Below are positions 16,317 to 25,295 of a stretch of 58,665 nucleotides of DNA, piece after piece. Below the pieces are notes generated by a model that worked only from the letters and a program-made list of their open reading frames with translations, made no database searches and had not been told where the DNA came from. The translations under genes were made by a program, and so were the position numbers. Source of the stretch: a virus; the IMG/VR virus record IMGVR_UViG_3300036766_000466, positions 1 through 58,665 of that record; one strand, given 5' to 3'. Every line of letters begins with the position of its first letter. Positions within the stretch are counted from its first letter, which is position 1.

Positions 16317-18373
16317 TGCACCGACGTTTCGCTTGGCGATTCTTTTCGTGTCTTTACTTTTAGTTGCTCCGATGAATCGATGCTACTTATTCGCTCCTCT
16401 TCCTCGGCTTCGATGGCCATTTTCCTTTGCATTTCTCTTACATCAGCACGGCCAAGAGAAAAATCAACTTCTGCCATTGACGTTGTTGCTTTACGCTTCA
16501 CGATAGCACCAACGGAATCTACATCATAATCGCCCATCTTCTCAAGGGCATTGAATATCGTTTCTATTTCCTCCCTGGTCTTGAAAACGTGTTCATCCAA
16601 AGCAATGCCACGGCCTTCAAGTTCTTCGAGTATTTCAGGAAAGAATTTTTTAAAGATAAACTCCTGGGCTTCCATGATCGTATAGCTGTAAAAATTTTTC
16701 TCTTTGTGCCTTACTTCTTTTTCTTTGGCATACACCCACTTTTTGTATCTGGGAAAGTATTTCTCGAATTTCTCAAAGATAGCTAATGAATCCGCACGGA
16801 CTGGCATCCAGGCAGAACCTTTCTTGATTGTTTCTCGGCTCCCCTCGATGGGGATTATTTTATACCTAGTTGGAACATCAGCCTCAAAAAAGATAGTGCC
16901 GTGAAGCGGCATAAGATAAGGTTCAATGGATAACCCAACACCCATTTTGCCCATCTTACGAAAGCCATTTATATCAATAATCATGTCTTCTGGACGTTCA
17001 TAAGGAGTATGAATCAAAAGAGTGTAATAAGGTTTGATACCGGCATCGAGTATCCACTGCGTAGTTTTCCATATACGCTCAGGGGTTTGCGGTTTGTTCA
17101 TCGAATTCAATTTCCATTGGGATACAGATTCGACACCAATCGAAAGCACTCTCATACCGGCTTTGGCACAACGGGCAACACCATCTTGATCTAGGCGATT
17201 TATATTCGTGAGACAGATGAATCCTAGATGCTCTGGAATTTCTCCAATCGCTTTTGCCGCGATGACGGATTCTGTGAAACCGCGTTCCCATTGTGGCGTA
17301 AGCAAAAAATCGTCGTCACAAAAAAATATCTGGTGAGTATCTGGATATTTTTCTATGACACGTTTTATTATTTTTACCGTGTCTGTTCCTGCCAAGCCAA
17401 CCGCTTTTGTCGGCTTGCCTGTGGCCGCACGTTGAAGGCCGGTGAGGGTGCAGTAGGCGCAATTGACTGGGCAGAACGAATGCATGAACAACCTAAATGT
17501 GTTTATATCTTGGAATTGTGGGTTATCATAAAGACAAGCTGTTTTTTTCCAGTAGTAGTCCTGGTGCATGGCCTGAAAGTCGAGTTCAAATATCCAATCT
17601 GTCCACTCTTCTGTCGTAATCGCCTTCGCATGGTTTCGCATAACAATCCCTGATGCGACAGTAGCCTTTGGTTCGAATAGAGACACCTTCTCTTCGTTGG
17701 CGATGTTGATGAGCGCCCACGGGTCTTGGCCAAGGACGACCATGTCCAGCGGCGACTTGTCGAAAATGGTTTGGTAGTTCAGGGTGGCCTGACTTCCGCC
17801 TCCAACCAGGATCGACTTCAGGGAGAGTTGTTTTGCTTTGATTATTTTTGAGATGTCATATTCGATTGTGGCGTCGAGGATTGAAAAGCCGATGATGTCC
17901 CAGGGTTTCCAGATGATGTTGGTATCTTCAGTAGCTCGTTTTTGAATTGTGAATAAATCGAGGAGGTCTGTATCAGGTCTCCAACACGTGCCATCTTCTA
18001 TTTCTAATTTTGTATCTGAGCAATAAATGCATCTAGCTACTGACCCCCATACGTGATTGCAATCATGCGCACGCACAATATAATGCCCAGGCATCCCTCT
18101 CTTAAATATTTCCTCAAGCGAAACATGCGGATGATCTTGATTGTCCGGATCTTCCCCAGGCTGCATATTCATGTCGTAGGTGGATGCGTAGTGTCCGTGG
18201 GCGTTAAGGCGGGAGGCTTGCCAGTGGCTTCCTTGGTGGGCCGTGACCCAGCGAGAGTCAAAAATAGATTCTTTGGTGTTCGGCCCGACGATCAGGATAT
18301 TCTTCGGCCTGATTCCTTCGGGTCTATTTTTTGGCGGGTTCAAACGAATTGCGGAGTCGTTGGTAATGCTCAA
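16313..18373 (-). CDS. B12-binding-type radical SAM protein, 686 aa
   Basis: SFCPVNCAYC supplies Cys 301, 305 and 308 for the 4Fe-4S cluster; the preceding 150 residues (WDIIGFSILD..., SILVGGGSQATL, DMVVLGQDPWAL) follow the Rossmann pattern of B12-binding domains, without a clear DxHxxG. Cys 105, 115, 118 and 130 form an extra N-terminal cysteine group. The last 100 residues are charged and helical. Likely does a radical methylation or rearrangement. TTG start with GGGAGAG upstream; overlaps the nucleotidyltransferase gene by about 50 bases. Substrate unknown. Confidence 0.8.
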   Translation of the reverse strand: MSITNDSAIRLNPPKNRPEGIRPKNILIVGPNTKESIFDSRWVTAHQGSHWQASRLNAHGHYASTYDMNMQPGEDPDNQDHPHVSLEEIFKRGMPGHYIVRAHDCNHVWGSVARCIYCSDTKLEIEDGTCWRPDTDLLDLFTIQKRATEDTNIIWKPWDIIGFSILDATIEYDISKIIKAKQLSLKSILVGGGSQATLNYQTIFDKSPLDMVVLGQDPWALINIANEEKVSLFEPKATVASGIVMRNHAKAITTEEWTDWIFELDFQAMHQDYYWKKTACLYDNPQFQDINTFRLFMHSFCPVNCAYCTLTGLQRAATGKPTKAVGLAGTDTVKIIKRVIEKYPDTHQIFFCDDDFLLTPQWERGFTESVIAAKAIGEIPEHLGFICLTNINRLDQDGVARCAKAGMRVLSIGVESVSQWKLNSMNKPQTPERIWKTTQWILDAGIKPYYTLLIHTPYERPEDMIIDINGFRKMGKMGVGLSIEPYLMPLHGTIFFEADVPTRYKIIPIEGSRETIKKGSAWMPVRADSLAIFEKFEKYFPRYKKWVYAKEKEVRHKEKNFYSYTIMEAQEFIFKKFFPEILEELEGRGIALDEHVFKTREEIETIFNALEKMGDYDVDSVGAIVKRKATTSMAEVDFSLGRADVREMQRKMAIEAEEEERISSIDSSEQLKVKTRKESPSETSVH

Positions 18374-19031
18374 TGCCTCTCCCTATGTCATACGCGTCTA
18401 CATGCCCTATCACGCGCATTTGTCCTCCCATACGAGGAAAGACATCTTTTGCTAAGTCCCGGTCACCTTCCAAAATGTGATCGAGGAAATCTGGACGAGC
18501 GAACATGACCCCCATCCAAGATACTGTTCCGCCGTCTTGCTTCTCCGTAAAGTGTAACACTTTTCCGTTTGTATCCAAAACTATTGAAGACGCTGACCCG
18601 TCGTTTGGGTGATCCATAGAAAGAAGCCCTGCGACGACCGAAGCGCGGTTGTCATTCCACAAACCAGCATAAAAGCACATCTCATCCAGGATTTTCGTTG
18701 AGTATGTGTCCGTATAGGCGACCATAAAATCTTCGTCTTTGGGCGCGTACTTTCTTATTGTCCCGGCGGTTCCGAGTAGGCCGGCGCTTTCGTCGATGAT
18801 CGTTACTTTGTTTTTTGTTTTTGTCTCATATCGGTAAATCCAGCGAATGACATCTTGGGAGAGATAGTGGACGTTCACCATGACTTCGTTAAAAAAGTTT
18901 GAATCAAAAACAGAATCAAGCCACCATTCCAGCATCGGCTTTCCACCTATCGGAAGTAGACATTTTTGAATGTCGTTTGTGAGGGGACGAAGTCGCATGC
19001 CATTGCCGGCGGCGAGAAGAATAGCTTTCAA
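18324..19031 (-). CDS. sugar-1-phosphate nucleotidyltransferase (HddC-like), 235 aa
   Basis: LAAGNGMRLRPLTNDIQKCL is the activating signature of NTP-transferases, with the Lys and PIGGKPML following. Length and the short C-terminus fit D-glycero-D-manno-heptose-1-phosphate guanylyltransferase (HddC) and mannose-1-phosphate-type enzymes. Together with the GmhA- and HddA-like genes 2 kb upstream it would make a nucleotide-activated heptose. The exact sugar and nucleotide cannot be read from sequence. Overlaps 19028..20053 by four bases. Confidence 0.8.
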   Translation of the reverse strand: MKAILLAAGNGMRLRPLTNDIQKCLLPIGGKPMLEWWLDSVFDSNFFNEVMVNVHYLSQDVIRWIYRYETKTKNKVTIIDESAGLLGTAGTIRKYAPKDEDFMVAYTDTYSTKILDEMCFYAGLWNDNRASVVAGLLSMDHPNDGSASSIVLDTNGKVLHFTEKQDGGTVSWMGVMFARPDFLDHILEGDRDLAKDVFPRMGGQMRVIGHVDAYDIGRGIEHYQRLRNSFEPAKK

Positions 19032-20053
19032 ACCGAAACCGTCGCCTTCCTAGCTTGCTTAGAAAACTGCGCTCTTTGAACCGCCTTATAAAATCTTTGT
19101 TTCGTGTTGGCGAGATTATAAAATTGGGCCTCTTTAAATGCGTTTTCAGCGACTTCTTCGTATTCGCTGACGTTTAATAAAAGCCTCTTTGCTGCCTCCG
19201 TCATTCCGCTAATGTCATACGGGGAGAACCAAAGCCATTCGGGATATAACCGCCTTTGCGTATGACTCTCTCGGCTTCCTATACATGGCGTGCCTGTGAT
19301 CGCGCAGGAGATATTCTCCCTGGCGGTTCCGATCCACTCGGTTGGGTAGAAGTGAACTCCCGATCTTCCGAGTAACCGAAGATAGGAATACTGAGACAGT
19401 TTTGACGTTGACTTGAATCCGATGTTAGGGAATAGGCTCTTAATCTCTGCCAGCTTCCCATCCCTGTCCACGTCAACCACGATCACATCCAGCCCGAGTT
19501 TGGCCGAACATGCGATGGCGATCAACGGATGGTTTGGATTGTTGTCTCCATAAACAACGGATAGATTTTGTCCCTTCTGAACGCGGTCAACCATGAACCG
19601 CCCATTTTCCATTTCAGCCCGGAGCGGGACGTGGATAAAAGAAACGATGGTTTCGGGCGTCACAAAGGATTTGTAGTATGAAACTTTATCCTCTTCTGCC
19701 GACGAAAGGATGTCGCACGCACGCCATGCGTCGTAATATATCTTTTGGAACCCATTGATTGAGTTATCGTAAAGTTGTGTTGATCCTTCAGGATAAAACA
19801 TAGAAACCGTATCTGTATCTTTTAGGAATCGGGCGATTGTAATAATGTCCGCGATGTGAGACGGGTGCCCTGACATCATAACAACATCAAAGTTTTTTAG
19901 AGCCCCCAAATCTTCTAGGATGCGCGTGTAGTTAAAGTGGTATCCCTTCCACACGTCCACCCAGTTCATAAAACTGGTGCCATCCCCCTCCTCAGGGTTA
20001 ATAATAAATTGATTACAGTGGCTTGGGTCGGCTGTGACTAGAGCGAATCTCAA
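19028..20053 (-). CDS. probable GT-B-type glycosyltransferase, 341 aa
   Basis: Rossmann-like alternation in both halves, with a C-terminal segment ending WIGTARENISCAITGTPCIGS...YPEWLWFSPYD that resembles the donor-binding helix of GT-B enzymes (a Glu near the helix start, then a conserved Gly-Pro/Thr-Pro turn). It lacks the full EX7E signature, so the family is uncertain. Position inside the heptose/glycosyltransferase operon supports a glycan role. Confidence 0.5.
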   Translation of the reverse strand: MRFALVTADPSHCNQFIINPEEGDGTSFMNWVDVWKGYHFNYTRILEDLGALKNFDVVMMSGHPSHIADIITIARFLKDTDTVSMFYPEGSTQLYDNSINGFQKIYYDAWRACDILSSAEEDKVSYYKSFVTPETIVSFIHVPLRAEMENGRFMVDRVQKGQNLSVVYGDNNPNHPLIAIACSAKLGLDVIVVDVDRDGKLAEIKSLFPNIGFKSTSKLSQYSYLRLLGRSGVHFYPTEWIGTARENISCAITGTPCIGSRESHTQRRLYPEWLWFSPYDISGMTEAAKRLLLNVSEYEEVAENAFKEAQFYNLANTKQRFYKAVQRAQFSKQARKATVSV

Positions 20054-20259
20054 ATCGTCACCTGTTGGACGATCCGATCCTTCGGAATGTGTTTATATGT
20101 TTTCATATCGAGGACTATCTTTCCGGAGGCGGAACTAAGGACTGGGTGACATCTAAAATCATTCCCACCATCCTCGAATATCTGCATGATGGTATTGTGG
20201 TCTTTAGGACTGCGGATGAAGTTTCCGACGGCGAGGGTTCCGATGCGGAGTTTAGACAA
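20050..20259 (-). CDS. hypothetical protein, 69 aa
   Basis: Small mixed protein, IGTLAVGNFIRSP near the start and a short C-terminal strand region. Coupled on both sides by four- to eight-base overlaps (GT2 gene upstream, 19028..20053 downstream), so it belongs to the operon. No recognised family. Confidence 0.55.
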   Translation of the reverse strand: MSKLRIGTLAVGNFIRSPKDHNTIMQIFEDGGNDFRCHPVLSSASGKIVLDMKTYKHIPKDRIVQQVTI

Positions 20260-21049
20260 TTTCTTTTTCGCATTTCTGTTCTGACGTTTTAAGTTTCCAC
20301 AAGTTCGTGTCTATTCTTTCATCGTCTTTATGTAGCCACCAATGTTGCCAGTGCTCCTCCCCAGGGTGGATTTGGCGACTCCCGTCGTTGTTCTTTGCTT
20401 CGCTCTCGCGCACGACGCGCCGGTAAGAATCCAGAAATGTTTTATAAGGCTCGATGGTCGTATCGCGGTACTTCCACAACAGGTGCTTCATTTCTGCATA
20501 GGTACGGACACCATCGAATGTTTGAGCCACGTCGGTCTTTCGGTGCTCCATAAAATATTCGGACGGAAGATAGCACGACCGATGTCTACCGTGAAGCTCG
20601 GCATGTACAAGTTCGGTGTAGAAAATCCCCTGTCCTTTTCGGTGAAGCCGATTTTGAAAGTTCGGGCTTTCATCAGTCCCGTGCGGCATGAGGCGCGTAC
20701 CATCTCTGTATTCATGACGCATGACGGCATAGGCATCGTATTTATCGGAATCTGTAAACTCGTGCATCTTCTTTAGGAACGATTCCCCGAATCGCTCATC
20801 AGGATAAAACCACAAAAGCCAGTCGCCTTTGGCCGTGTGTGCCAGAAAGTCTTTGTACTGATCCCCGCAGATCAAGTGCGGCTTCTTATAAATCTCCTTC
20901 GTGAAATCATAAGCTATCTCGGCTGTGTTGTCGGTCGAATCCATATCCACGATGAGGATTTCGTCCACGTGCGGAGCGAGATTTTCTAAACACTCCTTGA
21001 TATCTTTCGCTTCATTCCATACAAACGAAACCGCGCTGATTTTTGACAC
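20252..21049 (-). CDS. family 2 glycosyltransferase, 265 aa
   Basis: GT-A fold of the GT2 type: SFVWNEAKDIKECLENL at the N-terminus, EILIVDMDSTDNT (residues 31-42) for nucleotide binding, then GDWLLWFYPDERF near 75-87 as the DxD-like metal site. About 265 residues is a normal catalytic core with no membrane segment, so it works in the cytoplasm. The similar enzyme WaaE/KdtX adds sugars to LPS heptose, which would suit the neighbours, but the acceptor is not known. Confidence 0.8.
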   Translation of the reverse strand: MSKISAVSFVWNEAKDIKECLENLAPHVDEILIVDMDSTDNTAEIAYDFTKEIYKKPHLICGDQYKDFLAHTAKGDWLLWFYPDERFGESFLKKMHEFTDSDKYDAYAVMRHEYRDGTRLMPHGTDESPNFQNRLHRKGQGIFYTELVHAELHGRHRSCYLPSEYFMEHRKTDVAQTFDGVRTYAEMKHLLWKYRDTTIEPYKTFLDSYRRVVRESEAKNNDGSRQIHPGEEHWQHWWLHKDDERIDTNLWKLKTSEQKCEKEIV

Positions 21050-21052
21050 CTA

Positions 21053-21574
21053 TTAATCCTCCAATCCAATGTTGATTAAATCTGCGACGATTCCAAACGC
21101 CGCCTCGCAGACTTTATAGTCTTTACTTTTTACGTGGACGCAAACATCTGCCGTGTCTTTCATAAATCCACCGGCCGTCCCGACAATGGCTATTTTTTTA
21201 TTGGTCATGTGGTTAAAAATAAGCGAATAGTTTGATGATTTCCCGCTACAGCTGAACGCAATGATGAGGTCTTCCGGCTGGATCAGCTTCGAAAGCGGGC
21301 CAAAGAATGCTTCCGAGAATCCGTTGTCGTTGGCATACGCTGTCAGAACCGACGGGTCATTTAAGCATTGGGCCCGGACGCCATGGGTCTTTAGAATATC
21401 CTGAGCGAAATGTTGCGCGATGGCAAGAGACCCTCCGTTACCCAATACCCAAATCCGGCCGTTGGTTTCCTTGGCCACGCGAACGGCATTCACGGCCTCT
21501 TGGATACTGTCCTCCTCTTCCTGTAAAGCCGAGAGGACGGTTGCGACGTAAATCTCAAGCCCTGGCTTCGACAT
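21053..21574 (-). CDS. gmhA: sedoheptulose-7-phosphate isomerase-like SIS protein (GmhA-like), 173 aa
   Basis: SIS-domain protein with LGNGGSLAIAQHFAQDI (residues 44-60), the GmhA signature, and SCSGKSSN near 108-115 for phosphate binding. GmhA turns sedoheptulose-7-phosphate into D-glycero-D-manno-heptose-7-phosphate, the first step to activated heptose. The Glu of the usual HFAAEL motif reads Asp here. Start at 21574 chosen for a GGAGG site four bases upstream. Followed by GT2 and preceded by the overlapping kinase gene. Confidence 0.8.
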   Translation of the reverse strand: MSKPGLEIYVATVLSALQEEEDSIQEAVNAVRVAKETNGRIWVLGNGGSLAIAQHFAQDILKTHGVRAQCLNDPSVLTAYANDNGFSEAFFGPLSKLIQPEDLIIAFSCSGKSSNYSLIFNHMTNKKIAIVGTAGGFMKDTADVCVHVKSKDYKVCEAAFGIVADLINIGLED

Positions 21575-22592
21575 GTTCCTCCGCGCTATCAAATATCACC
21601 TCGACACCTTTTTTATCGAATCCGAATTTAAGTTCATTCAGTTCGGACAACTCTCTACGCACGTCATCTTGCATGACCTTGGGAACCAGGAGATAAAGAA
21701 ATCCGCCACCACCGGCCCCGCACACCTTCGCCGCAGTCGCGCCGGATTTGTATGCCCTCTGAATTATCGCATCGATCTCCGGGTTCGTAATATCATCGTG
21801 AAGACTTCTTTTCAAACGCCAATTCTCGTTTATGTGATCCATAAAACGCTCAGGGACGGCATAAGTCATGTTTTCCCAGAGCCTGAAAGCATTGTCGCGC
21901 TGAAGAGTGTGCGTGTTTTTGTTCTGTTCCATCTCCTCGATCTGATCCTTTAAGACTTTCTGAATAAAATGGCCCCCGCCCTCGTGGTATGCGTGTTCCA
22001 TATCGAGATAAAAAAGCATTGATTGACCCTCAATCTCGGATATGAAATCGCTGTCCTCGAAGCTCTCCCCTTCGACTGTTCCATCTTGCATAAATTTTAT
22101 TCTATTGAGACCGCCAATCGCGGAAGCATAATGGTCTTGTTTTCCTATCGGTGATCCGACTTTTTTTATTTCAATATTGGATGCTGTCTCCGCAAGTGAT
22201 TTTCTGTAAAGGTATGTGTTGCTTGCGTGGACGCCGGTGAATCGATCCATGGCCGCGCATAGGGCCACGGCGAGTGCGGATGACGCCCCAAGTCCTGAAC
22301 CTTTGGCCGGGACTTCGCTGATAATAACAATCTCAATGCCGTGGATTACTCCATAAAATTTTAGAATCTCCCGGATGAGCGGATGCTTCAATTCGCGCAC
22401 AGTGTCCGCGTTTTCGTGAATCCGATATCGAACCGAAACCTTCCCGTCAAACTTTTGGTTCACTGTCACGTACATATGCCGGTTGATAGAGGTTGAGACG
22501 ACAACCCCCGGGCCATATTTTTCGTAGAAGGCCGGAAGGTCAGTACCGCCTCCGGCGAAAGAAATTCGAAAAGGGCTTCTAGCTACGATCAT
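21555..22592 (-). CDS. hddA: D-glycero-D-manno-heptose-7-phosphate kinase-like GHMP kinase, 345 aa
   Basis: GHMP kinase with all three motifs: RSPFRISFAGGGTDLPAF at the N-terminus, PAKGSGLGASSALAVALC (95-112, ATP loop) and KVCGAGGGGFLYLLVP (about 302-317). The N-terminal GGGTDLPAF form is that of HddA and fucokinase-like enzymes. It would phosphorylate heptose-7-phosphate at C1. Next to the GmhA-like gene (20-base overlap), which makes HddA the likely identity. No GmhB phosphatase is seen in the window. Confidence 0.85.
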   Translation of the reverse strand: MIVARSPFRISFAGGGTDLPAFYEKYGPGVVVSTSINRHMYVTVNQKFDGKVSVRYRIHENADTVRELKHPLIREILKFYGVIHGIEIVIISEVPAKGSGLGASSALAVALCAAMDRFTGVHASNTYLYRKSLAETASNIEIKKVGSPIGKQDHYASAIGGLNRIKFMQDGTVEGESFEDSDFISEIEGQSMLFYLDMEHAYHEGGGHFIQKVLKDQIEEMEQNKNTHTLQRDNAFRLWENMTYAVPERFMDHINENWRLKRSLHDDITNPEIDAIIQRAYKSGATAAKVCGAGGGGFLYLLVPKVMQDDVRRELSELNELKFGFDKKGVEVIFDSAEEHVEARA

Positions 22593-23236
22593 TGTTTGTC
22601 TCCTTTTTTGACGTAGACAAGCGCGATATCTTTACTGGCTCCGGTTCCTAATATCTCATGGTGGGCGAGGTGAGCCGTTCCAAAAAAATCAATCCACTCC
22701 GTCGCCGTCGCAAATCTCTCATTCGTGACCTGGTTTTCCTCCTGCCTTAGTTGGCCAAGGCAGTCATCAAAGACCAAAGGAACCAGCACAAGAAGTGATC
22801 CACCTGGCTTTAGGAGGGCCAATAGGCAATCAAACGCCTTCTTCGGGTTCATCGTATGCTCCAGGACGCCAAGCGTTGAGATGTAATCGAACACAGGCTT
22901 GTCCCCAAACACCTCATTTGCCGTCTCTAGGTCGCCGCACACAATGGTCGCGTTCTGGCCGCTAAAGCGGGCCTTCGCTAGGCGCACGGCGGCGTCGGAG
23001 GCGTCTATGCCGTACCTGACCATAAATGCCGGCAAATAGGCCAGAAACTCCCCATTCCCACACCCTGCGTCAAGGATTGAAGCCCCATCGGAAAAGGTGC
23101 CCCCAAAATCCTCCAATAGATCTGCGTACGGCCGCCGGTCGTTATTTGAGAAAGTCCCATAACCAGATGATGAATACTTTTCATTGTAAAATGCCCCAAC
23201 GTCTTTATGGCTTCCTGCGCGTTTGTGCTCGATCAT
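22589..23236 (-). CDS. class I SAM-dependent methyltransferase, 215 aa
   Basis: SILDAGCGNGEFLAYLP is motif I, GIDASDAAVRLAK and VCGDLE follow, and TLGVLEHTMNPKKAFDCLL with LLKPGGSLLVLVP are later motifs of UbiE/COQ5-type enzymes. It could methylate a sugar or an acceptor in the glycan pathway. Overlaps the kinase by four bases downstream and the small zinc-ribbon gene upstream by four. Confidence 0.85.
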   Translation of the reverse strand: MIEHKRAGSHKDVGAFYNEKYSSSGYGTFSNNDRRPYADLLEDFGGTFSDGASILDAGCGNGEFLAYLPAFMVRYGIDASDAAVRLAKARFSGQNATIVCGDLETANEVFGDKPVFDYISTLGVLEHTMNPKKAFDCLLALLKPGGSLLVLVPLVFDDCLGQLRQEENQVTNERFATATEWIDFFGTAHLAHHEILGTGASKDIALVYVKKGDKQ

Positions 23237-23385
23237 GCCCCGAACCCTATTCCGCTGTCTTTTGTCTGATGGTCTTTTTTATAAATATCCTTGCATTTTT
23301 CGCTACAAAAATCGACTCTGTATTTCTTCGGGTCAAAATCCGCGTCATAACTTTCAAAACAACGGGAGCATATTTTTCGTGTCAT
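23233..23385 (-). CDS. small zinc-ribbon protein, 50 aa
   Basis: CSRC near the start and CSEKC 20 residues later give four metal-binding cysteines in a 50-residue protein. The stop overlaps the methyltransferase ATG (ATGA). A 15-codon frame with its own CSQC precedes it (about 23380-23427), so an older ribbon may have been rearranged when the homing endonuclease arrived. Confidence 0.6.
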   Translation of the reverse strand: MTRKICSRCFESYDADFDPKKYRVDFCSEKCKDIYKKDHQTKDSGIGFGA

Positions 23386-23425
23386 GTGACGCTCGATGAT
23401 TTCGTGCACTGGCTACAGTGTTTGG

Positions 23426-24133
23426 TCATTTTAATATACCCATTGCTTTTAAATCTTTTCCTTCTAAGAGCATCATCGGATATATTTTAGATGCTTGATT
23501 GAATTTTATTTTCGCATCATTTCGCCAGTAGCCTTTAATCTCTACATACACATTAAGGTCAATAAGGTAGAAATCTGGAAAATAAATACCATATGGTATC
23601 TCTAGCATTGGCTCATATTGCCAGATGATTTTCTGTTCATCCAAATATTTTGCGAATTTTGCTTCCCAGCTTGATCTGAATGACATTCCATTATAGTTAG
23701 TCCTATGGCCATAGTTAAATTTTATAAAGAACTTATTGCCAAGTTTCTTAATATAATTAACTCTTGATTTTGACATCTTTTCTTTTGTGCTCTTTGATGC
23801 CTTCAATCCTCTATGAGAGATTCTCAATTTTTCTCTAACTTCATAAGATACAGGATGTCCCATTGCCGACGTTGACATTTTTTTTCTAGTCTCTATTGAA
23901 TGCACCCAGCCAGTGTGATTTTTAAGGATATCCGATATTTTTTTCTTAGTTTCAAAAGAATGATGTTTTCCTTGCATTGGATTAATAATTTGTCTAGCTC
24001 TGGCTTGTTTTATTTTATCAATAGTATCTTGAGAGTGTATTTTACCGAACATAGGATTTAAAGAACCCGCCCTCCCAAACATTCCATTTTTGCATCCGAG
24101 CCTTGCAAATTTTGAATTCTTCATTTTATACAT
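23426..24133 (-). CDS. NUMOD3 homing endonuclease with PD-(D/E)xK domain, 235 aa
   Basis: The first 130 residues carry a run of NUMOD3-type DNA-binding motifs (NPMFGKIHSQDTIDKIK, HHSFETKKKISD, HSIETRKKMS, STKEKMSKSR). The C-terminus has a nuclease core: SSWEAKFAKYLDE, then FPDFYLIDLNVYVEIKGYW, fitting the PD...ExK metal site of Vsr-like/PD-(D/E)xK enzymes. A mobile gene placed between two methyltransferases; overlaps the upstream one by 13 bases. Confidence 0.85.
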   Translation of the reverse strand: MYKMKNSKFARLGCKNGMFGRAGSLNPMFGKIHSQDTIDKIKQARARQIINPMQGKHHSFETKKKISDILKNHTGWVHSIETRKKMSTSAMGHPVSYEVREKLRISHRGLKASKSTKEKMSKSRVNYIKKLGNKFFIKFNYGHRTNYNGMSFRSSWEAKFAKYLDEQKIIWQYEPMLEIPYGIYFPDFYLIDLNVYVEIKGYWRNDAKIKFNQASKIYPMMLLEGKDLKAMGILK

Positions 24134-24648
24134 TCCATTACTAAATGATTTTCTTCAGGATCACGCCACTGTCTTCCGGTCATATGGATCGTTGAAAAAT
24201 CCCACTTCGGATCACTCAAAAATTTAGTCAATCTTTGCTCTGACCAGCCCCATTTATGATACATGCCCGGCCCATCTTGCCCGCCAAACAGTGAATGCAT
24301 TATCCATTTTTCGTCTCTATGGGGGTCGAGTTTAAGTCCCGTGTTGCGATCCTCGCCTGTGAGATAGGCGTGGATGAACCAGTCGAAGTCCGGGGCGTCA
24401 AACTTGAATATGCCTCCGCGTCGAAGGACTCTTGAAATTTCAAGCAACGCTTCTTGAATTTCAAAATAACCAAAGTGTTCAAACACCCCGAACATAAGGA
24501 CACTGTCAAATTCACCATCAGGAAAAGGCAGCTTCCGAGCATCACAAACAACGTCGATAAAATGGCGGTTAGTATCATCCACGTAAGCGTCAGTGTGAAT
24601 ATACCCAGGCTGAGGGTTGTTTCCTGAACCAATCTCCAATGATGGCAT
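24121..24648 (-). CDS. class I methyltransferase, 175 aa
   Basis: SLEIGSGNNPQPGYIHTDAY is motif I with the acidic residue after strand 2, VVCDARKLPFPDGEFDSVLM motif II/III, then FGVFEHF and RVLRRGGIFKFDAPD. Short form lacking an extra domain, common in glycan clusters. Next to a second, related methyltransferase (24650..25267) with only one base between, suggesting duplication or a matched pair. Confidence 0.82.
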   Translation of the reverse strand: MPSLEIGSGNNPQPGYIHTDAYVDDTNRHFIDVVCDARKLPFPDGEFDSVLMFGVFEHFGYFEIQEALLEISRVLRRGGIFKFDAPDFDWFIHAYLTGEDRNTGLKLDPHRDEKWIMHSLFGGQDGPGMYHKWGWSEQRLTKFLSDPKWDFSTIHMTGRQWRDPEENHLVMECIK

Positions 24649-24649
24649 T

Positions 24650-25267
24650 TCATTTCACTGCTTCTAAATACCAACTCATCACTGGGCGATTATCCAATGA
24701 ATGCTCATAATCTCCAAAAAATTCTGGGAATTCTGTATTTGTATACGCCATTTCAGTGATTTTAGAAAATCCTGCGCGGACTAAAAAAATCTGAACCATA
24801 TCAATCGATGGCGCGAGTAGATGGTCATAATGATCCGAATAGAACATATCCGCGAAGGCGAGTGCCGGATTATCATCATACCCATACAGTTTCCTATTGT
24901 CCGGCCCGTAGCAGTCGTTTATGAAATTCTTATTTTTAGCCTGCCAATTCCGAAAGAATATCCGAGGGTCAGGGCAGATGATCCGCATGGGCGCACCTGG
25001 CTTCAGCACCCGGTAACACTCCTCGTACACCTTCCGTTGTTTGATGTGTTCAATATGTTCAAAGATGTGAGAGGCAAAGATGCAGTCAGCTACCTCACGC
25101 GGAAGAGGCCAGGTTTCTCGAAGATCGAATTTATGATAGACGGACGGCGGTGCCCATTCCGGAAGTCCAGGCGTGTAAGCATCATCAACACATTCCCAGT
25201 CATTGCCTGCGAATGGAGATCCTCCTACATTTCCTGAGCCGATGTTGAGTTTTCTTAAACTTGACAT
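24650..25267 (-). CDS. class I methyltransferase, 205 aa
   Basis: LNIGSGNVGGSPFAGNDWEC starts the Rossmann fold, followed by DCIFASHIFEHIEH and YRVLKPGAPMRIICPDP. The same general type as 24121..24648, and like it seen in O-antigen and nucleotide-sugar clusters. The start codon overlaps the -35 box of the plus-strand promoter for the HNH gene, so the two transcripts diverge face to back and may interfere. Confidence 0.82.
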   Translation of the reverse strand: MSSLRKLNIGSGNVGGSPFAGNDWECVDDAYTPGLPEWAPPSVYHKFDLRETWPLPREVADCIFASHIFEHIEHIKQRKVYEECYRVLKPGAPMRIICPDPRIFFRNWQAKNKNFINDCYGPDNRKLYGYDDNPALAFADMFYSDHYDHLLAPSIDMVQIFLVRAGFSKITEMAYTNTEFPEFFGDYEHSLDNRPVMSWYLEAVK

Positions 25268-25289
25268 GATATTGACCTTAATTTATAAT
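25261..25289 (+). promoter_or_regulatory. consensus sigma70 promoter for the HNH gene
   Basis: Plus strand: TTGACA (25261-25266), 17-bp spacer, TATAAT (25284-25289), a full match to both consensus hexamers. The expected start point falls on or next to the ATG at 25296, giving a leaderless mRNA. The -35 overlaps the start codon of the antisense methyltransferase. Confidence 0.8.
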
Positions 25290-25295
25290 ATTCTA

